From Dehalococcoidia bacterium (GTDB taxonomy: Bacteria; Chloroflexota; Dehalococcoidia; UBA3495), in NCBI GenBank assembly GCA_030753265.1, contig JASMCQ010000004.1, positions 1-20,470 of the forward strand: 20,470 nt of DNA. The letters are read 5' to 3'. The position numbers were made by a program, and so were the translations under genes. This document shows positions 1 through 7,069 of the stretch, piece after piece. The notes under the pieces are model-generated. The model had not been told where the DNA came from. It was given only the letters and a program-made list of their open reading frames with translations, and ran no database searches. Every line of letters starts with the position of its first letter. Position 1 is the stretch's first letter.

Positions 1-41
1 CGGACACAATACCTACCCCGCCACCGGAGAGAACCGGTTCA

Positions 42-77
42 TTCCCCCTTTTGTAAAGGGGGACAAAAGGGGGATTT
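42..77. repeat. C5/G5 palindromic intergenic repeat, copy 1
   Basis: A run of alternating C5 and G5 blocks separated by T/A-rich spacers forms nested hairpins. In reverse complement it reads AAATCCCCCTTTTGTCCCCC and then TTTACAAAAGGGGGAA. The same pattern occurs in the other orientation at 8726-8772, so this is a dispersed intergenic repeat and not a unique terminator. Confidence 0.7.
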
Positions 78-121
78 CCCCCGTACCAACCTTTAAGAAG
101 TCGTGAAACATTCTATAAGTT

Positions 122-156
122 GGCCCCGGCCTGTTTTGCGGCCGGGGCCTTTTCGT
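122..156 (+). terminator. strong intrinsic terminator (+ strand)
   Basis: A perfect 10-bp stem, GGCCCCGGCC / GGCCGGGGCC, encloses the loop TGTTTTGC and is followed by TTTTCGTTT. It has the form of a rho-independent terminator for a plus-strand transcript entering from the left of the window. The stem also lies about 40 nt past the stop of the minus-strand acyl-CoA dehydrogenase and could slow transcription from that side, but there is no T-run in that direction. Confidence 0.8.
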
Positions 157-197
157 TTCATGGCAGGGCGCTCCAGAAGGGGCCCGTGGCCGCCCAG

Positions 198-1400
198 CTA
201 CCCTCGGGGCATGCCGAGGCCACGGCGGGCCACCATGTCTCGCATGATCTGAACGCTGCCGTGGTTTATCCCGGACTGGAAGGCGCCCATGATGTTGTGG
301 GCGTACAGGCCGTCTTCGATGGCGTCTTCGGAGCCGCTCAGTAGCTGGGCGTAGGGCCCCAGGATCTGGCTGATTGCCTCGGTGATCCTGACGCCGTGCT
401 CGGGCGCCCAAACCTTTTCCGCCGAGCCCTCGTAGGTAAAGTCGTTGCCATGCTCCCAGATGGACATGCTGCGCATGGTCATCAGCCGGCAAACCTGAGC
501 CTCAATCCACATCTCCGCGAGCTTGTCCCTCACCGCCGGATCGTCGGTCACCGAGTGGCCGTCCAGGTCGTGTTCCTTGGCCCAATTGATGAAGTCCTCA
601 TCCCTGTTGATGGACCTCACCAGCCGGCTGGCCCCTACCCGGTCCAGGTTCAGGCCCATGGCGCCGACGTACCAACCCCGGTTCTCGTCTCCCAACAGTG
701 CCGATAGAGGGACCCGCACATCTTCGAAGAAGGTCTCGTTGGTCCTCGACGCGCCGCAGTTGGTGCCTGGGGGCGCTGGAGGATCGTTCTGAATGGTCCA
801 GAGAGGGCGCACCGAGATGCCCGGCGTATCCATGGGGACCAGGAAGATGGAGATGCCTCGATGCCTTGGAGCATCCGGGTCGGTCCGGCACATCAGGTAG
901 ATGTGGGTGGCGAAGTGGGCCGCGGAGGTGAACATCTTCTGGCCGTTGATGACGTATTCGTCGCCGTCCTTCACCGCCCGGCACTGGAGGCCGGCCAGGT
1001 CGGCGCCCCCCTGGGGCTCGGTAAACCCCATGGCAAAGCTGATGTCCCCGTTGATGAGGCCGGGAATGAAGTGCTGCTTCTGCTCCTCACTGCCCGCCGC
1101 CAGTATTGCCGGGGCGCCGCTGCCGACTCCGCCCATGGCGATGCCGACCCGGACGAACTCCTCCTCGACGATGTACTGGTCCATGCGGCTTCCGTCCTGG
1201 CCGCCGTACTCTTTGGGCCAGCACATGCCAACCCACCCCCTCTCGGCGGCCTTCCGGTGCATCTCCTTGAAGTGAGGCCACTCGCCTCCCTCCGCCTTGG
1301 TCTGGACCTCCGCCAAGACCTCCGGCGTAACGTTCTCATCAATGAACTTGCGCACTTCCTGGCGAAGGGCTTCCTGTTCTGGTCCGTATCCAAAGTCCAT
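198..1400 (-). CDS. acyl-CoA dehydrogenase family protein (atypical active site)
   Basis: FAD-dependent acyl-CoA dehydrogenase fold, 400 aa, the usual family length. Such enzymes introduce a 2,3-double bond into acyl-CoA thioesters in the cytoplasm and pass electrons to ETF. An N-terminal helical domain is followed by the middle-domain signature FTEPQGGADL (residues 126-135), then INGQKMFTSAA, and a C-terminal helical domain ending in IMRDMVARRGLGMPR. The start is ATG at 1400 because AGAGG precedes it at good spacing; an in-frame ATG 17 codons upstream has no such site. Oddity: where MCAD-type enzymes have Y-E-G-T with the catalytic Glu, this protein has N379-H380-G-S, so the usual base is missing. 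It may use a glutamate elsewhere, as the IVD/LCAD types do, or have another reaction. It stands alone on the minus strand; the substrate is unknown. Confidence 0.93.
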   Translation of the reverse strand: MDFGYGPEQEALRQEVRKFIDENVTPEVLAEVQTKAEGGEWPHFKEMHRKAAERGWVGMCWPKEYGGQDGSRMDQYIVEEEFVRVGIAMGGVGSGAPAILAAGSEEQKQHFIPGLINGDISFAMGFTEPQGGADLAGLQCRAVKDGDEYVINGQKMFTSAAHFATHIYLMCRTDPDAPRHRGISIFLVPMDTPGISVRPLWTIQNDPPAPPGTNCGASRTNETFFEDVRVPLSALLGDENRGWYVGAMGLNLDRVGASRLVRSINRDEDFINWAKEHDLDGHSVTDDPAVRDKLAEMWIEAQVCRLMTMRSMSIWEHGNDFTYEGSAEKVWAPEHGVRITEAISQILGPYAQLLSGSEDAIEDGLYAHNIMGAFQSGINHGSVQIMRDMVARRGLGMPRG

Positions 1401-1563
1401 GGCGTACCTCTTGCCCTGTTGCGTTGTGGAGATCTCAAGGACGAACCACAAGGAAGCCCGGCCTCGACGGCGACTCCAAATTTACATTCCCCGGATCAAG
1501 GGTGGAGGCGTGGCCCCGGCAAGGGCCTCGGGTTGATCTCTTCGATAGGCCTTTGCCCCAAAC

Positions 1564-1690
1564 CTGTCGTTCCGAGTAGTTGATCCACACTGTCGTTCCG
1601 AGGAACGAAGGGACGAGGAATCCGGTGCGGGGTTCCTCAATCGGAGCCAGGGTCCACCACCCCGGACCCTTCGCCACACTCGGGGTGACG
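1564..1690. repeat. dispersed inverted-repeat element (TGTCGTTCCGAG family)
   Basis: CTGTCGTTCCGAG occurs twice as a direct repeat (1564-1576, 1590-1602). From 1591 the sequence forms a degenerate palindrome: an inner stem GAGGAATCC / GGGTTCCTC (1615-1623, 1630-1638), and an outer end CTCGGGGTGACG (1679-1690) that is a diverged inverted copy of TGTCGTTCCGAG. Over 32 nt the left arm matches the reverse complement of the right arm of the 6384-6519 element at 25 positions, so the two are copies of one repeat family. Confidence 0.55.
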
Positions 1691-1717
1691 TTCTCCAGGG
1701 TACCGTGGAGGCAATTT

Positions 1718-1748
1718 CATGGGGAGGGTTTTCCCGACCCTCCCCATG
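1718..1748 (-). terminator. terminator-like hairpin after hot-dog gene copy 1
   Basis: A perfect 12-bp stem, CATGGGGAGGGT / ACCCTCCCCATG, with a 7-nt loop lies about 85 nt past the stop of the gene at 1833-2258. Read on the minus strand it is followed by AAATTGCC, not a true T-run, so termination is likely but not certain. Confidence 0.55.
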
Positions 1749-1832
1749 GGTCCTGGTCTGGTACTCAATCGCCGGGTGATGATCACCGGCCGCGGATGCC
1801 GGTCAATCCGCCTCAATCGGATTGACTAGGCG

Positions 1833-2258
1833 CTAGCTCATAGCCTTCCATTTCTTTCCGATCTCGTCGGGTTTCTTCATCTGGTAGGTGCGCATCCTTT
1901 CCAGCAGGCGCCCGTCTTCGTCGACGGCGGTGGCCTCGATGACCAGGTACGGCTTGTCCCGGCGCCAGTACTTGTTGGCGATCCGGCCGGTGACCTTGAT
2001 CTTCTTGCCGGGGATGGGAGGATTGTAGAATTCCACTTCGGACCCGGCGTTGACCCCGCCGGTGTTGTCCTCGTACACCATGGCCAGCGCCGTGCTGTCG
2101 TGCCTGACCGCGACGGTGGGGAAAGATCCGTCAGGGTCTCCCACCGCCTCCCGGAACCGGTCCAGCACCTCCTGGCTCAGGACGTACTCGTAAGAGCCCA
2201 GGTCCTCGCCTATCTCTATCTTGTCGAAGTCGAACAGCTTCAGCCGTGAACCAGCCAT
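1833..2258 (-). CDS. single hot-dog MaoC/FAS1-like dehydratase-domain protein, copy 1
   Basis: A 141-aa protein, the length of one hot-dog domain, resembling the N-terminal MaoC-like dehydratase domain family (acyl dehydratase/hydratase half-domain). The typical C-terminal strand pair is visible in GKKIKVTGRIANKYWRRDK and PYLVIEATAVDEDGRLLER. Complete hydratases need a catalytic Asp/His pair. A conserved RHD (KHD in the paralogue) is present, but I cannot confirm the full YxxxSGDxNPxH motif, so this may be a binding or partner subunit. The ATG follows GGGAGGTG at good spacing. The gene at 2613-3038 is a gap-free paralogue (about 62% identity by hand count, 87/141), and each copy has its own promoter. 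Likely role: hydration/dehydration or binding of an acyl-CoA thioester. Confidence 0.85.
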   Translation of the reverse strand: MAGSRLKLFDFDKIEIGEDLGSYEYVLSQEVLDRFREAVGDPDGSFPTVAVRHDSTALAMVYEDNTGGVNAGSEVEFYNPPIPGKKIKVTGRIANKYWRRDKPYLVIEATAVDEDGRLLERMRTYQMKKPDEIGKKWKAMS

Positions 2259-2289
2259 ATGCCCTCCACCTCCCTGGTCGAGACTACAA

Positions 2290-2322
2290 ACTACCTATAC
2301 CACGCGGTAGTGAGGTAGTCAA
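2290..2322 (-). promoter_or_regulatory. sigma70-type promoter with overlapping dyad, hot-dog copy 1
   Basis: On the minus strand there is -35 TTGACT (2317-2322), exactly 17 nt of spacer, and -10 TATAGG (2294-2299), about 30 nt before the ribosome-binding site. An inverted repeat ACTACCT / AGGTAGT (2290-2296, 2313-2319) covers both hexamers, as expected for a repressor operator. The same arrangement is conserved in front of the paralogue. Confidence 0.75.
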
Positions 2323-2557
2323 TGCGACCCGGCGGCGGACCCAGGGCCCCCTTTCAGGCCACCAATTGGGTTCCAGTTGAGGCGGTTCCCCGGGAGATTC
2401 CCGGGCCGGCCAGGTAGAGGTGTGGGGTGATGAGCCGGCAACATCGAAGTGGTCGATGTCGACAGCGTCGGGACTGTCTCCACCGGAGGTACATAAGGCG
2501 GGAGGCCGGCGCTGGGCTCGGCTGTGTGTGGTAGCTAATTTCGGGGGAGGATTTTCA

Positions 2558-2589
2558 GGGGAACCCTTTTTTGCCGGGAAGGGTTCCCC
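2558..2589 (-). terminator. terminator-like hairpin after hot-dog gene copy 2
   Basis: A perfect 11-bp stem, GGGGAACCCTT / AAGGGTTCCCC, with a 10-nt loop begins about 24 nt past the stop of 2613-3038. There is no long T-run on the minus strand (TGAAAATCC follows). Confidence 0.55.
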
Positions 2590-2612
2590 CGGCGCAACCT
2601 AAAGAGCCTCGG

Positions 2613-3038
2613 CTAGCTTTGAGGCCACCATTTTTCCTTTACGACAATGGGTTTCTTTACCTCGAAGGTACGCATCTTTTCCAGCAGGCGCCCGTCCTCG
2701 TCGATGGCGGTGGCCTCGTAGACCAGGTAGGGCTTTTCACGTTTCCAGAACTTGTCGGCGATTCGGGACGTGACCATGATCTTCTTGCCGAGGATCGGAG
2801 CGTTGTGGAACTCCACCTCGGCCCCAGCATTGACCCCGCCGACATCGTCATCGAACACCATTTCGAAGGCGGTGGTGTCGTGCTTGACCCCGATGGTGGG
2901 CAAATCCGCGCCGGGGTCATCAACTGCTGCTCGGTATCTGTCCAGCATCTCCTGAGTCATGACGTACTCGTATGATGCCAGATCTTCGCCAGCCTGCACC
3001 GTTTCAAAGTCGAACTTCCTTTTCGGGGAACCAGCCAT
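2613..3038 (-). CDS. single hot-dog MaoC/FAS1-like dehydratase-domain protein, copy 2
   Basis: A 141-aa paralogue of the protein at 1833-2258, aligning without gaps. The conserved blocks are EDLxSYEYV near residue 18, a GGVNAG turn in the middle, and KPYLVxEATAxDEDGRLLE in the last third. Predicted cytoplasmic acyl-thioester hydratase/dehydratase-like hot-dog protein with unknown substrate. Changes between the copies cluster in residues 5-16, residues 40-75 and the last ten, which is consistent with divergence of substrate preference. The start ATG has GGGAGGTG upstream. The gene is preceded by its own copy of the promoter/operator at 3070-3103, so the whole unit (promoter plus gene, period about 780 bp) was duplicated. 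The two products may form homo- or hetero-oligomers equivalent to a double hot-dog enzyme; that is inference. Confidence 0.85.
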   Translation of the reverse strand: MAGSPKRKFDFETVQAGEDLASYEYVMTQEMLDRYRAAVDDPGADLPTIGVKHDTTAFEMVFDDDVGGVNAGAEVEFHNAPILGKKIMVTSRIADKFWKREKPYLVYEATAIDEDGRLLEKMRTFEVKKPIVVKEKWWPQS

Positions 3039-3351
3039 GCGGTCTACACCTCCCGGGTCGAGGGTACTTGACTACCTATACCACGGCCTCATGAGGTAGT
3101 CAATGCGACCCCGTCCGGTCCGGCCGGGAAACTGATCGGGCTTCCAAACGTGTTCCCCGGCCGGGCTTCCGCCGGTGTCCTCGCGCCTTTTGGGGCGGAA
3201 GCGGTGAAGCCAAGAGGCATTCGGGTCCCGGTGTCAGGCCAGGATGAGGGTTACCGCGACGCTGAGAGGAAGGTGCTCTGAGAAGAGGTCCATAGGGCAA
3301 ACAAAAGGAGTTCAGGGGTGATGAAAGGCCGTACCGAATTAACGGCGGGAG
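3039..3351. other. 313-bp intergenic region upstream of hot-dog copy 2
   Basis: It contains the promoter/operator at 3070-3103. Beyond that (about 3111-3351) I see only GC-rich sequence without a supported gene, ending at the stop of the PAS-SARP regulator. Confidence 0.6.
3070..3103 (-). promoter_or_regulatory. sigma70-type promoter with overlapping dyad, hot-dog copy 2
   Basis: Minus-strand -35 TTGACT (3098-3103), a 17-nt spacer and -10 TATAGG (3075-3080). A perfect 8-bp inverted repeat GACTACCT / AGGTAGTC (3070-3077, 3094-3101) covers both elements. The spacer differs from that of copy 1 while the hexamers and dyad arms are kept, which argues that they are functional. Confidence 0.77.
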
Positions 3352-4539
3352 CTAGGAGACGAGCAGTGAAGCCCTCTCCCCGGACGAGCGTTGGATCTGA
3401 TGGTACAACCGCTGGGTGTCAGGCAGGGGCTCCACCCCCAGCGTGTCGGCCAGAGCCTGGGTGCAGGCCTGATACTGGGCCAGCGCTTCGTCCCGGTGTC
3501 CCTGGCGCCAGAGGTATAGCATCAGTGAGCGATGGAGGCTTTCCCGGCAGGGTTCCCAAGCCAGCGCGTTACGGCACGCCCGGGCTGCATGATCCAAGTC
3601 GCCCATCCCGGCATAGATGGAGGCCATTCTCACCAGGGTTTGAAGGAATACCTCCCGCAGCCGTTCTCGCTCCGCGGCGCACCAATCGGCGTAGAGGTCT
3701 TCCTCCAAATAGTCGCCCCGGTACAGATCGCGTGCATCCCGGTAGCACCGCAGGGCTTCATCCAGCATGCCCCGGCGGGCCAGGCCGTTCCCTTCACGGA
3801 CCAGATCATCCAGGGCCTCGACGTCCAGCCGTACCGCTTCAGGGCGCAAGAAATAGGCCTCGTCCGCCGTGCCGACGATCTCCTCGTCGATTCCGGCGCC
3901 GCGGAGTTCGCGACGCAGCGAACAGACGGTTACCTTCAAGCGCTCCCACCCGCGCCGTTCCGGAGCCTCCGGCCACAGGCACTCGATCAGCCGCTCCCGG
4001 TGGACGACACGGCCCCGGTTGGTGATCAGGTATTTGAGAAGGGTCAAGGCCTGCTTCCGTTGCCATCGGCGGAAAGGGACATCACAGTCATTCACGGAGA
4101 GAGCGAAACGGCCGAGGGTGGAGATCCGCAAAACGGTGGGCGGGACCTCCGGCTGCGAGACCTGGTGCAGAGGCCTGATAAAGATCATGGCCGTGGGTTT
4201 ACCGTCGTTGGCGGTGCTGGGGACGGCCATGCTGCTCAGGGCGATTGGCATCCAGTGGCCATCTTTGTGCGGGGACAAACAGCTACGCGCGGCGAAAGGG
4301 GTCCCGTGACCGAAACCGGTCATGGCCGGACAGTTGGGGGAGCAGAGGGGTTTCCCATCGGGCAAAAGGGCCCTGAGGACCTGGTGGCAATAGCGGCCGA
4401 TGACCTCCTGAGACGGGTAGCCGAATAGGGCTTCGGCCCGGGTGTTCCAGGCGACCAGCCGGCAATCGCCGTTCACGGCAAAGGCGGCGTCGGAGGCGAA
4501 ATAGACCAGGTTTGCAGCGTTGTTCATGCCTGTCCCCAT
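3352..4539 (-). CDS. PAS-domain SARP/BTAD-family transcriptional regulator
   Basis: A 395-aa cytoplasmic regulator. Residues about 10-125 form a PAS sensor domain (AVNGDCRLVAWNTRAEALFGY, then DGHWMPIALSS). Residues about 137-235 are an OmpR/SARP-type winged helix (LRISTLGRFALSV, the RWQRKQALTLLKYL core, LIECLWP, LKVTVCSLRRELR). Residues about 240-390 are the helical bacterial transcriptional activation (BTAD, TPR-like) domain (LYRGDYLEEDLYADWCAAERERL, DEALAQYQAC, LGVEPLPDTQRLYHQI). The PAS domain carries C51, C66 and C70 in a CH-x13-CSPNC pattern, which may bind a metal or sense redox state (inference). A second ATG four codons in is nearly as good a start. It may regulate neighbouring single-gene units, but no target site is identified. 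A TATACT box lies upstream without a clear -35. Confidence 0.9.
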   Translation of the reverse strand: MGTGMNNAANLVYFASDAAFAVNGDCRLVAWNTRAEALFGYPSQEVIGRYCHQVLRALLPDGKPLCSPNCPAMTGFGHGTPFAARSCLSPHKDGHWMPIALSSMAVPSTANDGKPTAMIFIRPLHQVSQPEVPPTVLRISTLGRFALSVNDCDVPFRRWQRKQALTLLKYLITNRGRVVHRERLIECLWPEAPERRGWERLKVTVCSLRRELRGAGIDEEIVGTADEAYFLRPEAVRLDVEALDDLVREGNGLARRGMLDEALRCYRDARDLYRGDYLEEDLYADWCAAERERLREVFLQTLVRMASIYAGMGDLDHAARACRNALAWEPCRESLHRSLMLYLWRQGHRDEALAQYQACTQALADTLGVEPLPDTQRLYHQIQRSSGERASLLVS

Positions 4540-4741
4540 GAGGTATCCAGGACGTTGAGCGCAGCCAATGGGCTATTGTGAATCTTGGAACTAGTATACC
4601 ATCGAACCTGGGTAAAGGACACCCCAAAATGGGCTGAAGGGGTGGAAGTGGACCGGCCAGGCAAGGGCCGCCGGGGGTGGAGGCCCTAATTTCACCGCAA
4701 ACGGACGCCATCAGGCATTGACCCGCCGAGGACCGGCCCCG

Positions 4742-5194
4742 TCACCCGGGCTCTTGCAAGACCATCGCTTGGACTGAGTCCGGGCAGGCTATCGAAAATT
4801 CCAACGAAGCTTGCACCGAGGCAGGCACCTCGTTCCGGGGAAGGGATTCGAAACCGAGCCGTTCGAAGAAGGCCTGAGCCGACTCCGTGAGCAGGTAGAT
4901 GGTGGCGGCGCCATGCTTCCGGGACAGGGCCATGGCGGCGAGGACGATCCGATTCCCGAGGCCGAGGCCGCGCCACGACTCATCCACGGCCACCGAGCGC
5001 AGCAACCCTGCCGGCCCGTACAGCTCCATCGCGGCGCTCGCCACGATGCGCTCCTCTTCCCGCCCGACCAGCGCCGTGGACAGGTGGTCCGCGTAGCCGA
5101 CCAGCGGCAGGCCGCTCCTTTCCAGGAGGGCCTGGACCTCGGGCAGGTCTTCATCCCGAGCGGGCTCTATCGACACTTCCAACAGCGAATTCAT
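4742..5194 (-). CDS. arsN2: GNAT-family N-acetyltransferase, ArsN2-like
   Basis: A 150-aa GCN5-related acetyltransferase, full length for the family. The acetyl-CoA pyrophosphate loop is R75-GLGLG-80, preceded by LLRSVAVDESW. The C-terminal half has LLTESAQAFFERLGF (101-115), VPASVQASLEFS and CP at 137-138. This series, with the N-terminal LPEVQALLERSGLPLVGYADH, matches the pattern I know for ArsN2, the acetyltransferase often found in arsenic-resistance operons. ArsN2-type proteins occur widely outside ars operons and the true substrate is unsettled. No arsenate reductase, ArsB/Acr3 or ArsR with a DNA-binding domain lies next to it, so an arsenic role is not supported by context. No strong ribosome-binding site precedes the ATG. 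Confidence 0.85.
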   Translation of the reverse strand: MNSLLEVSIEPARDEDLPEVQALLERSGLPLVGYADHLSTALVGREEERIVASAAMELYGPAGLLRSVAVDESWRGLGLGNRIVLAAMALSRKHGAATIYLLTESAQAFFERLGFESLPRNEVPASVQASLEFSIACPDSVQAMVLQEPG

Positions 5195-5396
5195 TGCACC
5201 GTTACCGAATTAAGACCTTCAAGATAGGACCAGTCCGTCTACCGGCCCGGCAGCAAACCCGGGACTTTCAGATCTACCCCTGCCGGGGGTCACCAGGACA
5301 CGCGGGCGGCATCGACCGGCTCCCGGTCCCGTTTCGGGAGGCGGCCGGCCTTCCCAACTATGCCGGCCGCCAACCATCTTCGGACAGACCCGCGGA

Positions 5397-6326
5397 TCAC
5401 GCGCCGTTGGACAGCCCCAGGTTGGCCAGGATACCGGGTATCCCTTGCTTTTCCTCATCGGTCAGCGGCCGTAGCGGCCTGGTTACTGTGTCGCTGTCCA
5501 ATATCCCCATTAACTTCAGCGCCGCCTTCATGCCGGCCAAGCTGGCGGCGTTCGGTCCGCCACCCTTGGAGAGACGCGCTATCCCGGCCGCGATCAGTAA
5601 CTTCGCGTTGCACTCTTTCACCGTGGCGGCGTCACCGGCCTCACCGGCCTCCCAGCCTCGGGCGGCGGCCGCGGGGGCCAGATTCGCGAGAGCGGGGATC
5701 ACCCCGTGGACCCCAACCGACCCGGCGCTGGTGATGCGGAACATGGTGCCGAGGAACCGCAGAAGTTGGAGATCTCCCTGCTCGCACATCACATTGAGTT
5801 CCGCCAACAACTCGCCCGCGCCGGAACTGTCCTTCACTCCGACCACGGCCCCTTCGCTGGCCAACGTGGCGATGGTGCCGGGGGCGACCGCCGTTTTGAC
5901 CGTCTGGGGAATATTGTAGACCCAGAGGGGCAACCCGGAGCGGTCCTTCAGGTAACGGTAGTGGTCGAGCACTTCATCCTGCGCGTTCGGGAAGTAGTAC
6001 GGGGGAGTGACGGCCACGCCGTCCAGTCCCATCTCCTGCACCGCCAGCGCCATATTGAGCGACAGTTGGGTGCTGGCCTCCGACACGTTGCCAATCACCG
6101 GTACCCGGCCGGCAACTTCGTCCACGCACGTCTCGATGCTGATGAGGCGTTCTTTGTCGGACAGTGACGCAAACTCGCCCGTCGTGCCTGAAATCCAGAT
6201 GCCGTGGACCCCGTTGTCGATCAAGTAGTTGATCAGCCGCCTGAGAGATTTCACGTCCACGGTTTCGTCGGGGTTCAGCGGAGTCAGAATCGGGACGACA
6301 ACTCCTCGAATTTCGCTGTTTGGCAT
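5397..6326 (-). CDS. dihydrodipicolinate synthase/N-acetylneuraminate lyase family aldolase
   Basis: A 309-aa class I aldolase with a (beta/alpha)8 barrel, of normal length. It has GTTGE at 47-51 (substrate carboxylate binding), Y137 in VYNIPQ, and the Schiff-base lysine K165 in GVKDSSG, the three hallmarks of the DapA/NanA superfamily. These enzymes join or split a pyruvate unit. True DapA makes dihydrodipicolinate for lysine synthesis; other members cleave sialic acids, keto-deoxy sugar acids or 4-hydroxy-2-oxoglutarate. No lysine genes are nearby, and the catabolic neighbourhood (TPP enzyme, MFS carrier) makes a degradative aldolase more likely. The start follows AGGAGGTGGGGAGCAATC. It faces away from the TPP gene, with about 740 bp between them. 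Confidence 0.92.
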   Translation of the reverse strand: MPNSEIRGVVVPILTPLNPDETVDVKSLRRLINYLIDNGVHGIWISGTTGEFASLSDKERLISIETCVDEVAGRVPVIGNVSEASTQLSLNMALAVQEMGLDGVAVTPPYYFPNAQDEVLDHYRYLKDRSGLPLWVYNIPQTVKTAVAPGTIATLASEGAVVGVKDSSGAGELLAELNVMCEQGDLQLLRFLGTMFRITSAGSVGVHGVIPALANLAPAAAARGWEAGEAGDAATVKECNAKLLIAAGIARLSKGGGPNAASLAGMKAALKLMGILDSDTVTRPLRPLTDEEKQGIPGILANLGLSNGA

Positions 6327-6383
6327 GATTGCTCCCCACCTCCTATGGTTGGTCTTGGCGTGCCGCCTCCGGCACGGTTTGAG

Positions 6384-6519
6384 CCTAGTACTCAGTCAGC
6401 TTAAATCTGCGAATTGTCATTCTGAGCGAAGCGAAGAATCTCAGCGTAACAATGAGATTCTTCGTCGCTCTGCTCCTCAGAATGACATCCTGCCAAAACC
6501 AAGTTGACCGAGTACTTGG
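6384..6519. repeat. 136-bp MITE-like imperfect palindrome
   Basis: Outer arms CCTAGTACTCAGTCAGCTT (6384-6402) and AAGTTGACCGAGTACTTGG (6501-6519) are inverted repeats with 4 mismatches. Inside them sit larger arms starting TGTCATTCTGAG (6415) and ending CTCAGAATGACA (6487), which continue through GAATCTCA / TGAGATTC with a 6-nt length difference. The whole element folds on itself and has no coding capacity. The inner GTCATTCTGAG...GAATCT arm resembles palindromes dispersed in many bacterial genomes; a diverged relative is at 1564-1690. No target-site duplication is obvious. Confidence 0.75.
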
Positions 6520-7069
6520 GTGCGTCCCATCATTTGAACCGAGATGGGGCCTGAATACCGAAAGTATCCCGCGGTATCGTCCGGCGCCGGCCCGCCCGCG
6601 GGACCCGATGATTCTTGAGCAAGCGTTCCGGCACTCCCAATTCTAGTGGCCCCTTAGCCACGGCGCAAGGAGTCGCCGTTTTGAAGCGGTATTCGCTGGC
6701 CGGGATTGCCAAATCCCAAGCTTCCGCGTCCGGCCCGCATCGGCCTCTGGTCCCGGTCGGCGATGGCCGGTTGGCCATCCCTGATTGGAAACTCATGCCG
6801 CCTCGCCGATTTCGGTTCCCACGGGCCTCCCCTGACCCCATTAACGCCGGCGGTCCCGCCGCGGGGCGAGCGCAGCCGCCGGAATCACTTTCATTCAGAG
6901 TTGGTTCCGTCTCACCCTTCGTGTCCGGGGTGTTGACCGGGAACGCCGGAACATCTATGTTTATCAGGTCCGAATTGAAATGCAATTCAGCCGCCGGTCG
7001 ATGGATCGGCAGAATTCCCAATAGTCCCCCAAATAGACCCCGGAATAGACACAATGGAGCGACAGGATT
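6520..7069. other. 550-bp region upstream of the TPP gene, no supported gene
   Basis: Open frames run on both strands for most of this stretch, as expected from its GC content. None has a good ribosome-binding site or recognisable domain, and the peptides are rich in Pro, Arg and Gly. A small dyad GAATTG / CAATTC (6972-6977, 6983-6988) lies about 80 nt before the TPP start and could be an operator. The rest may be repetitive sequence or a decayed gene; I cannot assign it. Confidence 0.45.

Larger units (their letters stand above)
1401..1832. other. 432-bp intergenic region, no gene
   Basis: I see no credible coding sequence here. The region holds a diverged palindromic repeat (about 1564-1690) and a terminator-like hairpin (1718-1748). 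Open frames across it lack ribosome-binding sites and recognisable protein sequence. Confidence 0.7.
2259..2612. other. 354-bp intergenic region between the hot-dog paralogues
   Basis: The part next to 2258 is the promoter/operator of copy 1. The middle (about 2335-2550) holds short GC-rich dyads such as CCCGGGAGATTCCCGGG and no convincing coding sequence. The part next to 2613 holds the terminator of copy 2. Confidence 0.65.

Noticed and set aside
861..1583. Plus-strand open frame opposite the acyl-CoA dehydrogenase
   Set aside because: Antisense shadow of a clear gene; its sequence mirrors the codon pattern of that gene.
3332..5214. TACCGAATTAA present near both 3332 and 5204
   Set aside because: An 11-nt match with unrelated flanks; too short to claim a repeat or shared site.
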